From a virus: a stretch of 44,853 nucleotides of DNA. The position numbers were made by a program, and so were the translations under genes. Every line of letters begins with the position of its first letter. The first letter of the stretch is position 1. Below are positions 24,023 through 31,989 of the stretch, piece after piece. The notes under the pieces were generated by a model. The model saw only the letters and a list, made by a program, of their open reading frames with translations. It searched no databases and was not told the origin of the DNA. The DNA is taken from positions 1-44,853 of the IMG/VR virus record IMGVR_UViG_3300046817_000553. One strand, given 5' to 3'.

Positions 24023-24595
24023 TCACATCAGACCATCACGGTTGATGCGGGTCTGTCCGATACTGAAGATCGGCTCCTGCCCGTTCTGATCGAGTGTGCT
24101 GGGACTGTAGACATTGAGCGCCGATCTCGGGTAGACGGCATGCTCAGGCTGGGGTTGCGCATCCCCGAACGGTGCGGCCCACTGCTCCTCACCATCGAGT
24201 ATCCCCACCAGGCAGGACTCGGCATAGTCGCGTTGCTCTTGCCCCCAGGTCGTGGCATCCGGCTCGTTCGCCCCAAAGACACGCATGATCGCTTCAGCGG
24301 CGGCGAGCTTCCGATTGATCTTGTTCAGCGTGCCCAAAATGGCGAGATTCGTCCCGGTGTAGGGCATGACGTAGGCGAGCTCCAGCGCGTTCTGCAACTC
24401 GATTGCCGTGTCGGTGATCATCTGCGCCACGAAGTTCTTGCTGTTCGCCGAGCTAGGCATGTTGGCGACGTCCATGAACTCCTGCTGCACATCGGCGATC
24501 GTGCAGTAGCCGTAATAGGTATTCGTCGCCGTGATCCACGAGTACGGCTTTTGTGTCACACCGGCATCAACGATTGCTGGCGGTAATGCTGGCAT
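24023..24595 (-). CDS. head-tail connector / adaptor protein
   Basis: 190 residues, mainly helical in the middle (MITDTAIELQNALELAYVM, LNKINRKLAAAEAIMRVF). The beginning (YYGYCTIADVQQEF...) and the position between capsid and gp10-like genes match gp6/gp15-type adaptor proteins that dock to the portal. AGGAG 9 nt upstream of the ATG at 24595 supports the start. Confidence 0.7.
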   Translation of the reverse strand: MPALPPAIVDAGVTQKPYSWITATNTYYGYCTIADVQQEFMDVANMPSSANSKNFVAQMITDTAIELQNALELAYVMPYTGTNLAILGTLNKINRKLAAAEAIMRVFGANEPDATTWGQEQRDYAESCLVGILDGEEQWAAPFGDAQPQPEHAVYPRSALNVYSPSTLDQNGQEPIFSIGQTRINRDGLM

Positions 24596-24866
24596 GCTTC
24601 ACACTCCTACTCGGTGTCGTCTTCTTCACGGTTTTCGTACTCTTCGCTGTCTTCGCTGGCTTGGCCTTCTGTGGCGTCTGTGGGGTCGCTGGCCTAGTAG
24701 AGGTGCTAGGAGGCTGACGACTGGCCACAGACGCTTCTTTTGCCACTACAGCGCGTTTGGCGGGTATTCTCGTAGGAACTCTAGAGGGTGCTTTTGGGAA
24801 ACTGCTCTTCAGCAGCCTCCGACTCCCCGCTGGTCCGCGCCTCTTCCATCGCCGCATCCCGCGCAC
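24567..24866 (-). CDS. alternate-frame Lys/Ala/Pro-rich tail (possible +1 frameshift extension)
   Basis: This frame stays open beyond the stop of the 24781-25137 gene and encodes about 75 residues of basic, low-complexity sequence (KAKPAKTAKSTKTVKKTT), ending just inside the next gene. It has no good SD. If not translated it would leave a 185-bp gap in an otherwise packed operon. Near the stop, TTT-CCC-AAA-A could allow a +1 slip (CCC then AAA-GCA), giving a fusion of about 189 residues. An assembly indel is an alternative. Confidence 0.4.
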   Translation of the reverse strand: MRGMRRWKRRGPAGSRRLLKSSFPKAPSRVPTRIPAKRAVVAKEASVASRQPPSTSTRPATPQTPQKAKPAKTAKSTKTVKKTTPSRSVKHASITASNR

Positions 24867-25137
24867 TCTCGTGCTCGGTCTTGGCGGCTTGCGCGGCGGC
24901 GAGCTCGGCCTTCAAGCGCTCGATCTCGGCGTCCCGCTCATCCAGGCCGCTCTGCAGCTGCTCCGGATTGAGGAATTCGGCCTCCGTCTTGAGTGTGCCG
25001 GCGCGTACCAGCGTCTTCAGCTCGTCCGGATCGCCGGGATTGCTGCCAAAAAGGGACTCCGGGACTGACGCGCCATGCGGATAGAAGATGCCGTTGTGGT
25101 GCAGTCCGCCATGCACCCGGAAGGTAGTCTTTGCCAT
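24781..25137 (-). CDS. small head protein with coiled coil
   Basis: 118 residues. A compact N-terminal part (TTFRVHGGLHHNGIFYPHGA, then an acidic PDELKTLVRAGTL) is a style common among small proteins encoded just after phage capsid genes. A Glu/Ala coiled coil follows (DERDAEIERLKAELAAAQAAK). It lies 34 nt downstream of the capsid gene. See the alternate-frame entry for a possible basic extension. Role unknown; capsid-associated by position. Confidence 0.65.
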   Translation of the reverse strand: MAKTTFRVHGGLHHNGIFYPHGASVPESLFGSNPGDPDELKTLVRAGTLKTEAEFLNPEQLQSGLDERDAEIERLKAELAAAQAAKTEHESARDAAMEEARTSGESEAAEEQFPKSTL

Positions 25138-25171
25138 GATTGTGTCTCCTCTGGACCGCTACGTGAAGACT

Positions 25172-26179
25172 TTACGCGATCGCGTTCTTGATCAGATAGC
25201 CGCACTCCTGCGAGACCAGCTTCTCGGTCTGGTTGATCGAGACTTCGTAGAAGGTCTCACGGGTCGGCTCCCACCGCCACGACCGCACCTGGAAGGAGTC
25301 TTTCCGGAACGTGATGCCAAAGGTGAGGCTGTTCAGGCTCGGGCTCGGGTTGACATACCCGATCCAGACGTTTTTGCCCCACACATAGCTTAGGTTGGTT
25401 GGCTCACCCTCAGTCGTCTGCTGGAAGGAGACCGTCGGGATCAGGACACGCATGCCCCACAGTGAGGCTTGCCCATTCACGAGGTCGCCATTGAGGAGGC
25501 TATTGATCGTGAATTTCTCAAGATCCAGGAGGCCTGGGTCGTTGTTCATCACGACGGCGACCGCAAACGGGATGACGATCACGTTCGGCAGGTAGCCGCC
25601 GGTATTGGTCAGGATCGCCTGTCGCGCGGTGTCGATCTGGCCCTTGATCGTCGAGTGCCCGCTGCCGGTCGTGTTCAACGAGGCGAAGCTGGCATTGTTC
25701 CACTGCGACGTGCCGGAGTTCGTGACGGTGTTCGACAGCGTATAGTTCGCGGTCGTGGTCACGATCGAGGCGACGCGAATCTCATAGTCCAGCATCAGCT
25801 CGTCCTGGATGCCCAGGATCTTGCTCTGCTCGAGAGACAAAGCCTGGTCGGCGTTGCTCTTCTCACGGTCGGAGACGCTTTCGGCGATCGCGTATTCGAT
25901 CGTCCGGTAGGCCGCCTCGGTGAAGCCGAAGTCGCGGACTTTGGCCGCCGTCTTGTCGGCCCGCTGGGAACCCTGACCATCAGAGCGCAGCACGCGGAAG
26001 CGCTGGTTCTTGTCCCACACATAGTAGTTGTCGTTCTCATGCGCGACGGCCTTGACCGGCATCACCTGATCGGCGATCATGACGCCAGAACTGGCCCTCC
26101 ACAGAAGCGACAGGTCGGATAACGGTACTGACTGGTGAACCGTTTGTACCGTTGCGTTTGGCGTTGCAACTGCTGTCAT
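25172..26179 (-). CDS. major capsid protein (HK97-fold)
   Basis: 335 residues. Position (after protease/scaffold and decoration protein, before connector), size and pattern fit an HK97-fold capsid protein: an N-terminal arm, an E-loop-like extended region (MPVKAVAHENDNYYVWDKNQ) and a late beta-rich domain (GMRVLIPTVSF, WGKNVWIGYV). Its arm PNATVQTVHQSVP recurs in a separate 52-residue protein (29573-29731). No long pre-arm precedes it, so scaffolding is probably supplied by the 26841-28958 protein. Confidence 0.85.
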   Translation of the reverse strand: MTAVATPNATVQTVHQSVPLSDLSLLWRASSGVMIADQVMPVKAVAHENDNYYVWDKNQRFRVLRSDGQGSQRADKTAAKVRDFGFTEAAYRTIEYAIAESVSDREKSNADQALSLEQSKILGIQDELMLDYEIRVASIVTTTANYTLSNTVTNSGTSQWNNASFASLNTTGSGHSTIKGQIDTARQAILTNTGGYLPNVIVIPFAVAVVMNNDPGLLDLEKFTINSLLNGDLVNGQASLWGMRVLIPTVSFQQTTEGEPTNLSYVWGKNVWIGYVNPSPSLNSLTFGITFRKDSFQVRSWRWEPTRETFYEVSINQTEKLVSQECGYLIKNAIA

Positions 26180-26275
26180 TTAGGTATTCTCCCCCACATC
26201 CACCCATCCACACGTGTCTACTGTGCCACCAGGGCTGGCACATACCAGCACCAGCCCACATCCATCCGCCAACGA

Positions 26276-26728
26276 TTACGGGTACACGACCTTGCCGCTG
26301 GTCGGGGCCACTTCGATCGAGATCAGGTCGCCGGCCTCAACCGCCGCCTCACGGGCACGCCCCAGAACGTACTCAGTCGCGGTCGGCGCCGTGATGACCT
26401 GCCCGGAGGCGTTCGGCGCCACCGAGTCACCATACGCGATCGCCGCCCCTGCATAGGCTTTGCAGACGCCGCGTACACAGACGCGCACCGGCTGACCAGC
26501 GGTGACCGCCGGCGCATCCTGAGCGACCCCGATGCACTTCGACGCGGCGCCAGCGAGCTTGACGTCGCCGATGCCGTTGGTGCCGGTGTCTTCCATCACC
26601 ACGTAGTACTGCGGGATGCCACCGCTGCTGTACACGATTGTCGAGCCATCCGACGACGTGTAGGACAATGCCGTCACGTTGCTAGAGGCAGTCTTCGTCT
26701 CGAAGATTGCGTTTTCCTCGAATGCCAT
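26276..26728 (-). CDS. head decoration protein (DUF2190-like)
   Basis: 150 residues, beta-rich with many Gly/Ala/Val. IGVAQDAPAVTAGQPVRVCVRGVC and AYGDSVAPNASGQV are the type of repeats seen in DUF2190/decoration proteins that trimerise on the capsid surface. It lies between protease/scaffold and capsid genes, as is common in Mu- and lambda-like orders. Confidence 0.75.
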   Translation of the reverse strand: MAFEENAIFETKTASSNVTALSYTSSDGSTIVYSSGGIPQYYVVMEDTGTNGIGDVKLAGAASKCIGVAQDAPAVTAGQPVRVCVRGVCKAYAGAAIAYGDSVAPNASGQVITAPTATEYVLGRAREAAVEAGDLISIEVAPTSGKVVYP

Positions 26729-26840
26729 GTGTGCTACTCTCCCCCACCGTTGCTGACTGACCTGCCAGCATCACCACTTACCACCACCACATCCACCCAT
26801 CACCCACAATGTCTGTGTCTCTTACGTGCTAGATCACGGT

Positions 26841-28958
26841 CTAGTGACCGGTATAGCCAGATTCTTTGGCCGCGCGCCGATAGACCATGCCCATCTGCTC
26901 ACGCGCCTGATGATCGCCCTCTTTGACCAGCACCCGCAGCTCGGCAAGGCTCACGTGGTAGTCGCGCTGGGCGATCATCTCGGCGCTATCCACCAGCTTC
27001 TGATCCTGCACGTTGCCGTTCTTGGCGTCACTGGCGCGAATCGTGCGCCGCTCTTCCATGTCGAAGCTCGTGCCCTTGCGGGACAGGTCCACAATCGCCA
27101 CCTCGAGCGCCGTCTTGATGAGGCCATGTATCGCCTCGGACGTGCCCTCGGAGAGCTTGTAGCCATCAGAGAGCATGAACTTGCGGTACAGATCCCGGAA
27201 CCGCTTGCTGATCGCCACCTGCTGCTCGGCCAGCGCTTTACCCGCCTCACTCTTAGCCTGCGACTCCGAGAGCTTGACGTGCAGCTTCGCGAAGCCGCGC
27301 AACTGCTCGCCGATCTTCGTCTCGTGCAACTGATAGCGGGCCTGCGCCAACTGCTCGCGGAGCTCGCGCGCCTCTTCCAGCGTCAGCGTGCCCTCAGTGG
27401 GCTCGGTGAGTCCGCTGCTCCGGCCAACGTTGGTGTTCTTGCCCGCTCCAGTGAGCGGCGCCGTAGCGCGTCCGGTGACCGCTTTGGGGCCCGTCAGATC
27501 GGCTTTCGGCAGATACTGATCGAGCGCATCCGAATCGTCATCGTCGGCGTCGAGCTCTTCGTCGATGCCGTCCAGGTTGGCGCCCTCGTCCATCATCTCG
27601 TCGTCAGACTCCGGGTCACCCATCTTCTCCGCCGCGACCGGAGCATCACTATGATCGGCGTCGCCATCATGCGAATGCTGGCCGAACTTGCCGTGACTGT
27701 GCCCTTTGACCGTCATCTGCGGGTGTGTATTGCTCTCGCCGTCCCACCCATCGTCTCCGCCGTCTTCGGCGTAGTCGCCCTCGTGCTCGTCATTCGAGTC
27801 ATCGGTCGGCGTGGCCAGCTTCTTCGTGCCCTGCCGATTGGCCCGTCGGGCACCAGGATTGCCGGACGGCGCGTTACCGTCGGCCTCATCCCCATCGGGC
27901 TCGTCATCGGGTTCCGCCGCGCGTCGGCTGCCGGCCATTTTGGCCTTGGCCGCACGAGCGGTGCTGGAAAGCATCACGTCGCCGCGTTGCTCCAGCCGGT
28001 CAGCCAGGAACTGGTTCAGCGTCTCCGCCTCGCTCAGTTCCCGACCATCGAGTTTCGCACTCTTGATTCGCGTCATTGTCTCCTCCACACCTTCGCTCGC
28101 CTTGGTGGACGAGCTACTGTCCCCACCATCCCCACCACTGTATTTTTTGAGCAGGTTCTGTAAGCGTTGTACTGTCCCTGCTGGAACACCACTCATGTTC
28201 TGCCCGGAGCGTGCGCCATGAATGGCTCCGAGTGCCGCCTTCACCCCATTGATATTCAGCGCCCCACGCTGGGTATAATGTCCATCCGCGTCGAGCGGGC
28301 CCGCACCCTCATACACCGGCAGCTTCCAACTGTCTTTGTTGTCCGGTGTGCCTTTGATCAGGAAGCAACTCCTGGGCAACTTGCTCTTGTTGACGCTGCC
28401 CCACGGCTTCCTGGAGATCTCCGCCAGGCTAATGCTCGGCATGTTCTTCATGAAGGGCCGGTTCGTGAGGGTCGCGCCGACCAGGACGTTTTTGTAGTCC
28501 TTGCCGGTGATGTCGGCGTGATACTCCGGCTTGACCTCCGCCGAGACGTAGCGATAGATCTGATCCTTGATGTCAGCTAGTCCCAGCCGTGTCCAGCGCA
28601 CATACGCCCACAGACCATGCGTCATCTCCGGCGAGTCACCCTTACCGATCGCGTCACCGAAGTCCAGCTTCTCGATCCAGCCTGGTGCTTTGCTGTCGCC
28701 CTCGGAGGCTTTGTGGTCGTAGTCCAGGGCGATCTCGATGCCGCGTACACCAGCGTCGAAGTTCTGCTTGATCTGCTGGAGGGTGTCTTCACTGAAGTCC
28801 AGCGTGCCCCACTGCGGGTGGTCGTAGGCGCCTTCAGGCAGGATCGGAATCCACGAGCGGTGGAAGCCATCGGTGCCTTGCTCGCCGAGTTGCAGCGCAT
28901 AGGTCCGCAGATCGCTATAGGGCCAGGATCTCGGCACGTTTCTCAGTTGTGTTACCAT
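26841..28958 (-). CDS. prohead protease (Mu I-like) fused to scaffold
   Basis: 705 residues. The N-terminal 200 match Mu gpI-type maturation proteases (EIALDYDHK, SKAPGWIEKLDF, YRYVSAEVKPEYH, GATLTNRPFMKNMPSI). A second unit (residues about 215-290: LIKGTPDNKDSWKLPVYEG, AALGAIHG, TVQRLQNLLKKY) is common in such proteins. Then come a Ser/Asp-rich linker, a very acidic patch (DEELDADDDDSD) and a long coiled coil (TLEEARELREQLAQARYQLH), as expected of an internal scaffold. The protease should cleave the scaffold during head maturation. The ATG at 28958 is chosen over one six codons upstream. Confidence 0.82.
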   Translation of the reverse strand: MVTQLRNVPRSWPYSDLRTYALQLGEQGTDGFHRSWIPILPEGAYDHPQWGTLDFSEDTLQQIKQNFDAGVRGIEIALDYDHKASEGDSKAPGWIEKLDFGDAIGKGDSPEMTHGLWAYVRWTRLGLADIKDQIYRYVSAEVKPEYHADITGKDYKNVLVGATLTNRPFMKNMPSISLAEISRKPWGSVNKSKLPRSCFLIKGTPDNKDSWKLPVYEGAGPLDADGHYTQRGALNINGVKAALGAIHGARSGQNMSGVPAGTVQRLQNLLKKYSGGDGGDSSSSTKASEGVEETMTRIKSAKLDGRELSEAETLNQFLADRLEQRGDVMLSSTARAAKAKMAGSRRAAEPDDEPDGDEADGNAPSGNPGARRANRQGTKKLATPTDDSNDEHEGDYAEDGGDDGWDGESNTHPQMTVKGHSHGKFGQHSHDGDADHSDAPVAAEKMGDPESDDEMMDEGANLDGIDEELDADDDDSDALDQYLPKADLTGPKAVTGRATAPLTGAGKNTNVGRSSGLTEPTEGTLTLEEARELREQLAQARYQLHETKIGEQLRGFAKLHVKLSESQAKSEAGKALAEQQVAISKRFRDLYRKFMLSDGYKLSEGTSEAIHGLIKTALEVAIVDLSRKGTSFDMEERRTIRASDAKNGNVQDQKLVDSAEMIAQRDYHVSLAELRVLVKEGDHQAREQMGMVYRRAAKESGYTGH

Positions 28959-28996
28959 CTTCGCCACCACCACCACTTCACACCCACCACCACAAA

Positions 28997-29413
28997 TTAG
29001 TGCTTCGCGATCACCAGTCCAGGCTTGTCCACCACCACCGGCTTCCGCATATCGGTCTGCTGCTGCATCCGTTGATTCTCCGCCGCTTGCAGGATGCCGC
29101 GCAGCAGGTCTCGATGCGCCTCGATCTGCATCGTGTGCATCTCCTCTTCGGTGCAGATGCCCTTCAGCACCAGCATGCGGCAGGCGCTGAAGCTCTCGAT
29201 ACGTGGCCGCATCTGACGTGGGTCTATCGTGTCCCGCAGGTCGATGTTATAGCCCGCTAGGGCGGTGAGTATCTGCCCCACCTCAGTGGCCATCTCCTGC
29301 CACGCTGGAATAGGCTCACCAGGAGCAGCGGAGTCAGCATCGACCACGGTGACGGTCGCCATAGTCGGGTCGGTGCGCTCCACCGCGCGGAGTCGGCGAA
29401 CTTTGCTGGTCAT
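28997..29413 (-). CDS. hypothetical helical protein, 138 aa
   Basis: 138 residues, mostly helical from about 38 onward (WQEMATEVGQILTALAGYN; HTMQIEAHRDLLRGILQAAE), soluble. AGGAG lies 10 nt upstream. It sits in the head module between very small proteins and the protease/scaffold gene. Not recognised; a head-assembly accessory by position. Confidence 0.6.
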   Translation of the reverse strand: MTSKVRRLRAVERTDPTMATVTVVDADSAAPGEPIPAWQEMATEVGQILTALAGYNIDLRDTIDPRQMRPRIESFSACRMLVLKGICTEEEMHTMQIEAHRDLLRGILQAAENQRMQQQTDMRKPVVVDKPGLVIAKH

Positions 29414-29456
29414 GTGACTGCTGCTCCTGGTGTGACTAGCGAGAATTACGGGTCAA

Positions 29457-29576
29457 TTACGGTTCAATGACAGGCATCGCTGGCGTACCATCGGTCACTT
29501 CGACGCTGCTAGCCAGGTCGCCCTCTTCGGACTCTTCCACAAGATCAGGATCGGGATTGATGACTTCGTCGCTCAT
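29457..29576 (-). CDS. 39-residue acidic protein
   Basis: Tiny acidic protein with many Glu/Asp (PDPDLVEESEEGDL). AAGGAG is upstream, and its ATG overlaps the stop of the preceding 52-residue gene by 4 nt (ATGA), which supports translation. Function unknown. Confidence 0.5.
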   Translation of the reverse strand: MSDEVINPDPDLVEESEEGDLASSVEVTDGTPAMPVIEP

Positions 29577-29731
29577 GACTGCGTTCTCCTTACGGGATCG
29601 TGTAGCTTTTCATTTCTCGGCCGCTTCGGCTTCGGCAAATTGGAGCCGCGCGGCCGTATCGTGATTGCCCCTTGCGGCGCGCTCTGATGGACGCTACCGA
29701 CGGTGGCGTTCGGGCTCGGTGTGCTCGTCAT
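29573..29731 (-). CDS. 52-residue protein copying the capsid N-terminal arm
   Basis: A strong SD (AAGGAGG, 7 nt) precedes the ATG at 29731. Residues 1-20 align to the first 20 residues of the capsid protein at 12 positions without gaps: PNATVGSVHQSAP here, PNATVQTVHQSVP there. The remainder is basic and disordered-looking (RPRGSNLPKPKRPRNEKLHD). It may arise from partial duplication of the capsid gene and could compete with or nucleate capsid assembly. ATGA overlap with the next gene. Confidence 0.6.
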   Translation of the reverse strand: MTSTPSPNATVGSVHQSAPQGAITIRPRGSNLPKPKRPRNEKLHDPVRRTQS

Positions 29732-29733
29732 CG

Positions 29734-29931
29734 CTAGACCTCCTTCAGCCACGGCATCTTCTCGACGTTGAATTGATAGAGCGGTGACTTGCGGAACTCG
29801 CTCACGCTCATACCACACTCTTTGAGCCATGCCCGCATATCTACAGGATTTGTCGGCAAATCTACGTCCCAGGTGTGCTTCGCCCAATCGGCATTCATCG
29901 GATCGGCGTCGATATTGAATGGTTTCTTCAT
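29734..29931 (-). CDS. 65-residue protein downstream of the ART-domain head protein
   Basis: 65 residues, acidic and Trp-rich at the start (DWAKHTWDVDLP), followed by a helix-turn pattern (AWLKECGMSVSEFRKSPLYQF). GGGAGAGG precedes the ATG at 29931. It lies 13 nt after the effector-bearing gene. A role as antidote or chaperone for that gene is a possibility from order only; it may equally be an ordinary small head protein. Confidence 0.6.
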   Translation of the reverse strand: MKKPFNIDADPMNADWAKHTWDVDLPTNPVDMRAWLKECGMSVSEFRKSPLYQFNVEKMPWLKEV

Positions 29932-29944
29932 GTCGAACCTCTCC

Positions 29945-31852
29945 CTATTTGAAATATGCGTGATAGTGGACATGACTGATACCACCCAACACCACCATCT
30001 CTGCTTCGCTCTTGCATCCAAAGCCAGTCATTGCTGTAGACAAGATGCGCCCAACGGGAACATCGGCAGACATCGTCAGTGCGTAGTTCCCACCGCCTGA
30101 AAAGGCACCCGTGAACATGATTCCGGCTATACCAGAACTAAACGAGAACGATGACAATGGATGCAAACCCACATCCGTCTCGCCTTCAGCCCTTCCAGAG
30201 CCCCAATGGATGCCAGCCGGAGCAGATGCCTCTGACTTGAAAGACATCCCGCGATAGAGTGTTACAGTTTCGATCCCGTTCTTTGCGAAGTAGTCTTGCG
30301 TTGCATCATATTGCGCCCGTGCAAACCCTCGGAAGGCTTCAGGATGTGTCGCATAGAGATCCTGTCCCTTTGCCAGCCGCGATCCAGACGTAGTGAGCGG
30401 TGAGTCATGCAGCCCAAATTCGTCCTTTGTTGCCAACTGCTGCGCTACCGCATAGGGGCTTTGACTGCCTTGCGCCCAACTGCGTACCAACGTACTCGCC
30501 ATCTGCTCTGGTGTCTTGCCTTGCTCGTCTGCCATCGCTTGGAAGTCTTTATTGTCACTCATGCGGTTAGCTAAGTCTTTGGCGATACGCGCCTTGGACT
30601 GCGAGGCTCGCTCTTGCTTGTTGCCAGCGTCGAACGTCTGCTTAAGTTCGTCATAACTCGGTGATCCACCAGTACCCACAGAACGGAATGACGCTCCCTG
30701 ATGCCGTGGGTTAGCTTCGCGTTTACCACCCGCACCGCGTCTCGTTCGTCCTTGCCCACGTGCTACCGTGGTCTTGGCACCGCTCCCATACGTGAACCTT
30801 CCCTTACCATCGTGGTTCGGGTTGTAGAGCTTGATCGTCGGCTGCTCCAGTTCACTGCCACGGAAGTCTTGCGACAGCTTCGCCTCCGCTTTCAGCTCGT
30901 CGTAGTGTTCCTGCACCCAGGCGGTCCACGCCTCCAGCTCCTGATGCTGATCAGGCAGATGCGGATCGGGCCAGTCACGAGTCGTCAACCACTTCACCCA
31001 TTCCTGATTGATCTGCGACTCGCTCGGCGGCTCCACGTAGTCGGACCACCACGGCGTAAACTCACCCCGTGCCGCCGCAGCGCCCCACTGGCGCAGCACT
31101 TCCAGTGGATCAGGCAAGAACACTGGCGGCGGAGCGAGTCGTGCTACCGCGTTGCCCCAGCGATCCCACGCTTCCTCGATCCGCTGCACGATGGCCTGCT
31201 GCTCCGGCGTCAGGGCGTCCCACGCGGGCAACGGACTCGGCAGATCCTCGGCGCCGAACATGTCCGGCATCTCGGGCAGGTTGCGTCGAACCACGTCCCA
31301 GGCGTCGGCGGAGTTGCGGAAGTCATCCAGCGCTGCCTTCTGCTCAGCGGTCAGGGCCGCGCCCTGCTTCGGGAACGACACCGACGGCACCGACTTCGTG
31401 ACGAGTTCACCAGCGCTGTCGTACCCGGTCGGCAGGAAGTCATTCCACTTCGCGGCGATTGCCTTGCCGAGCTCCGCCGCCGCAGTGCCGGTCGGGTACT
31501 CGTAGCTGAGACTGCACTTGCATGCCGCCCCGCATTCCGTCTGCCCATCGCCAGGACTCTGCGTCAACTGATTCGAGCCAGCACCCGCCCACGGAGGATC
31601 GTAGGGGCTGCCAAGCGCTAAGTCTGGGCAATCGCTACAATGATCGGTCTTCACTTCACCAAGCAGCCAGTAAAGCGTTGCATACGGACTGGCTGAATCA
31701 GAGGCACCAGCGTCACTGTAGCCATCCTGCAAACCGCTCCACACGATCTGGCCCTGCAGCACCGTGCGATTGGCTATCCCTGGCGGCAGGGGAACCGTCG
31801 AGTCGAACATCCAGGAATCGGCGTTGTCGGTCGCCTCACGTGGCGTGATCAT
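29945..31852 (-). CDS. MuF-like head protein with ADP-ribosyltransferase domain
   Basis: 635 residues. The start (GEVKTDHCSDCPDLALGSPY, then CGAACKC) is the metal-binding C-terminal half of a MuF/SPP1 gp7-type minor head protein. After a long helical region (about 160-335) comes LYNPNHDGKGRFTYGS (342-357), then a C-terminal domain with LYRG (R534), SSFSFSS (568-573) and SEAEM (E616/E618). These match the R-STS-ExE signature of ADP-ribosyltransferases of the VIP2/C3 type. It would be packaged in the head and injected with the DNA to modify a host target. It starts in an ATGA overlap with the 46-residue gene. Confidence 0.8.
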   Translation of the reverse strand: MITPREATDNADSWMFDSTVPLPPGIANRTVLQGQIVWSGLQDGYSDAGASDSASPYATLYWLLGEVKTDHCSDCPDLALGSPYDPPWAGAGSNQLTQSPGDGQTECGAACKCSLSYEYPTGTAAAELGKAIAAKWNDFLPTGYDSAGELVTKSVPSVSFPKQGAALTAEQKAALDDFRNSADAWDVVRRNLPEMPDMFGAEDLPSPLPAWDALTPEQQAIVQRIEEAWDRWGNAVARLAPPPVFLPDPLEVLRQWGAAAARGEFTPWWSDYVEPPSESQINQEWVKWLTTRDWPDPHLPDQHQELEAWTAWVQEHYDELKAEAKLSQDFRGSELEQPTIKLYNPNHDGKGRFTYGSGAKTTVARGQGRTRRGAGGKREANPRHQGASFRSVGTGGSPSYDELKQTFDAGNKQERASQSKARIAKDLANRMSDNKDFQAMADEQGKTPEQMASTLVRSWAQGSQSPYAVAQQLATKDEFGLHDSPLTTSGSRLAKGQDLYATHPEAFRGFARAQYDATQDYFAKNGIETVTLYRGMSFKSEASAPAGIHWGSGRAEGETDVGLHPLSSFSFSSGIAGIMFTGAFSGGGNYALTMSADVPVGRILSTAMTGFGCKSEAEMVVLGGISHVHYHAYFK

Positions 31853-31989
31853 GCTTCGGTATCGTCGTCCTCTGCTGGTGGGTTTGCTTCATCTTCGGCT
31901 GCAATCTTGTCCCAGACTTCATCCAGAATTTCGTCGTCTTCTGGATCTAACTCGATCTGCTCGGCCTTCTGGGGTTGCTCCTCGGGCAT
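31849..31989 (-). CDS. 46-residue acidic protein between two effector-bearing genes
   Basis: 46 residues, strongly acidic (LDPEDDEILDEVWDKIAAED). It starts in a TAATG overlap with the GNAT-like gene and ends in an ATGA overlap with the ART gene, so all three are translationally coupled. It could be a head-protein adaptor or an inhibitor of a neighbour. Similar small acidic proteins occur at this place in other phages, as far as I recall. Confidence 0.55.
   Translation of the reverse strand: MPEEQPQKAEQIELDPEDDEILDEVWDKIAAEDEANPPAEDDDTEA

Noticed and set aside
26826-28163. 445-codon plus-strand frame opposite the protease/scaffold
   Set aside because: Antisense shadow; the other strand carries the Mu I-like protease motifs and fits the operon.
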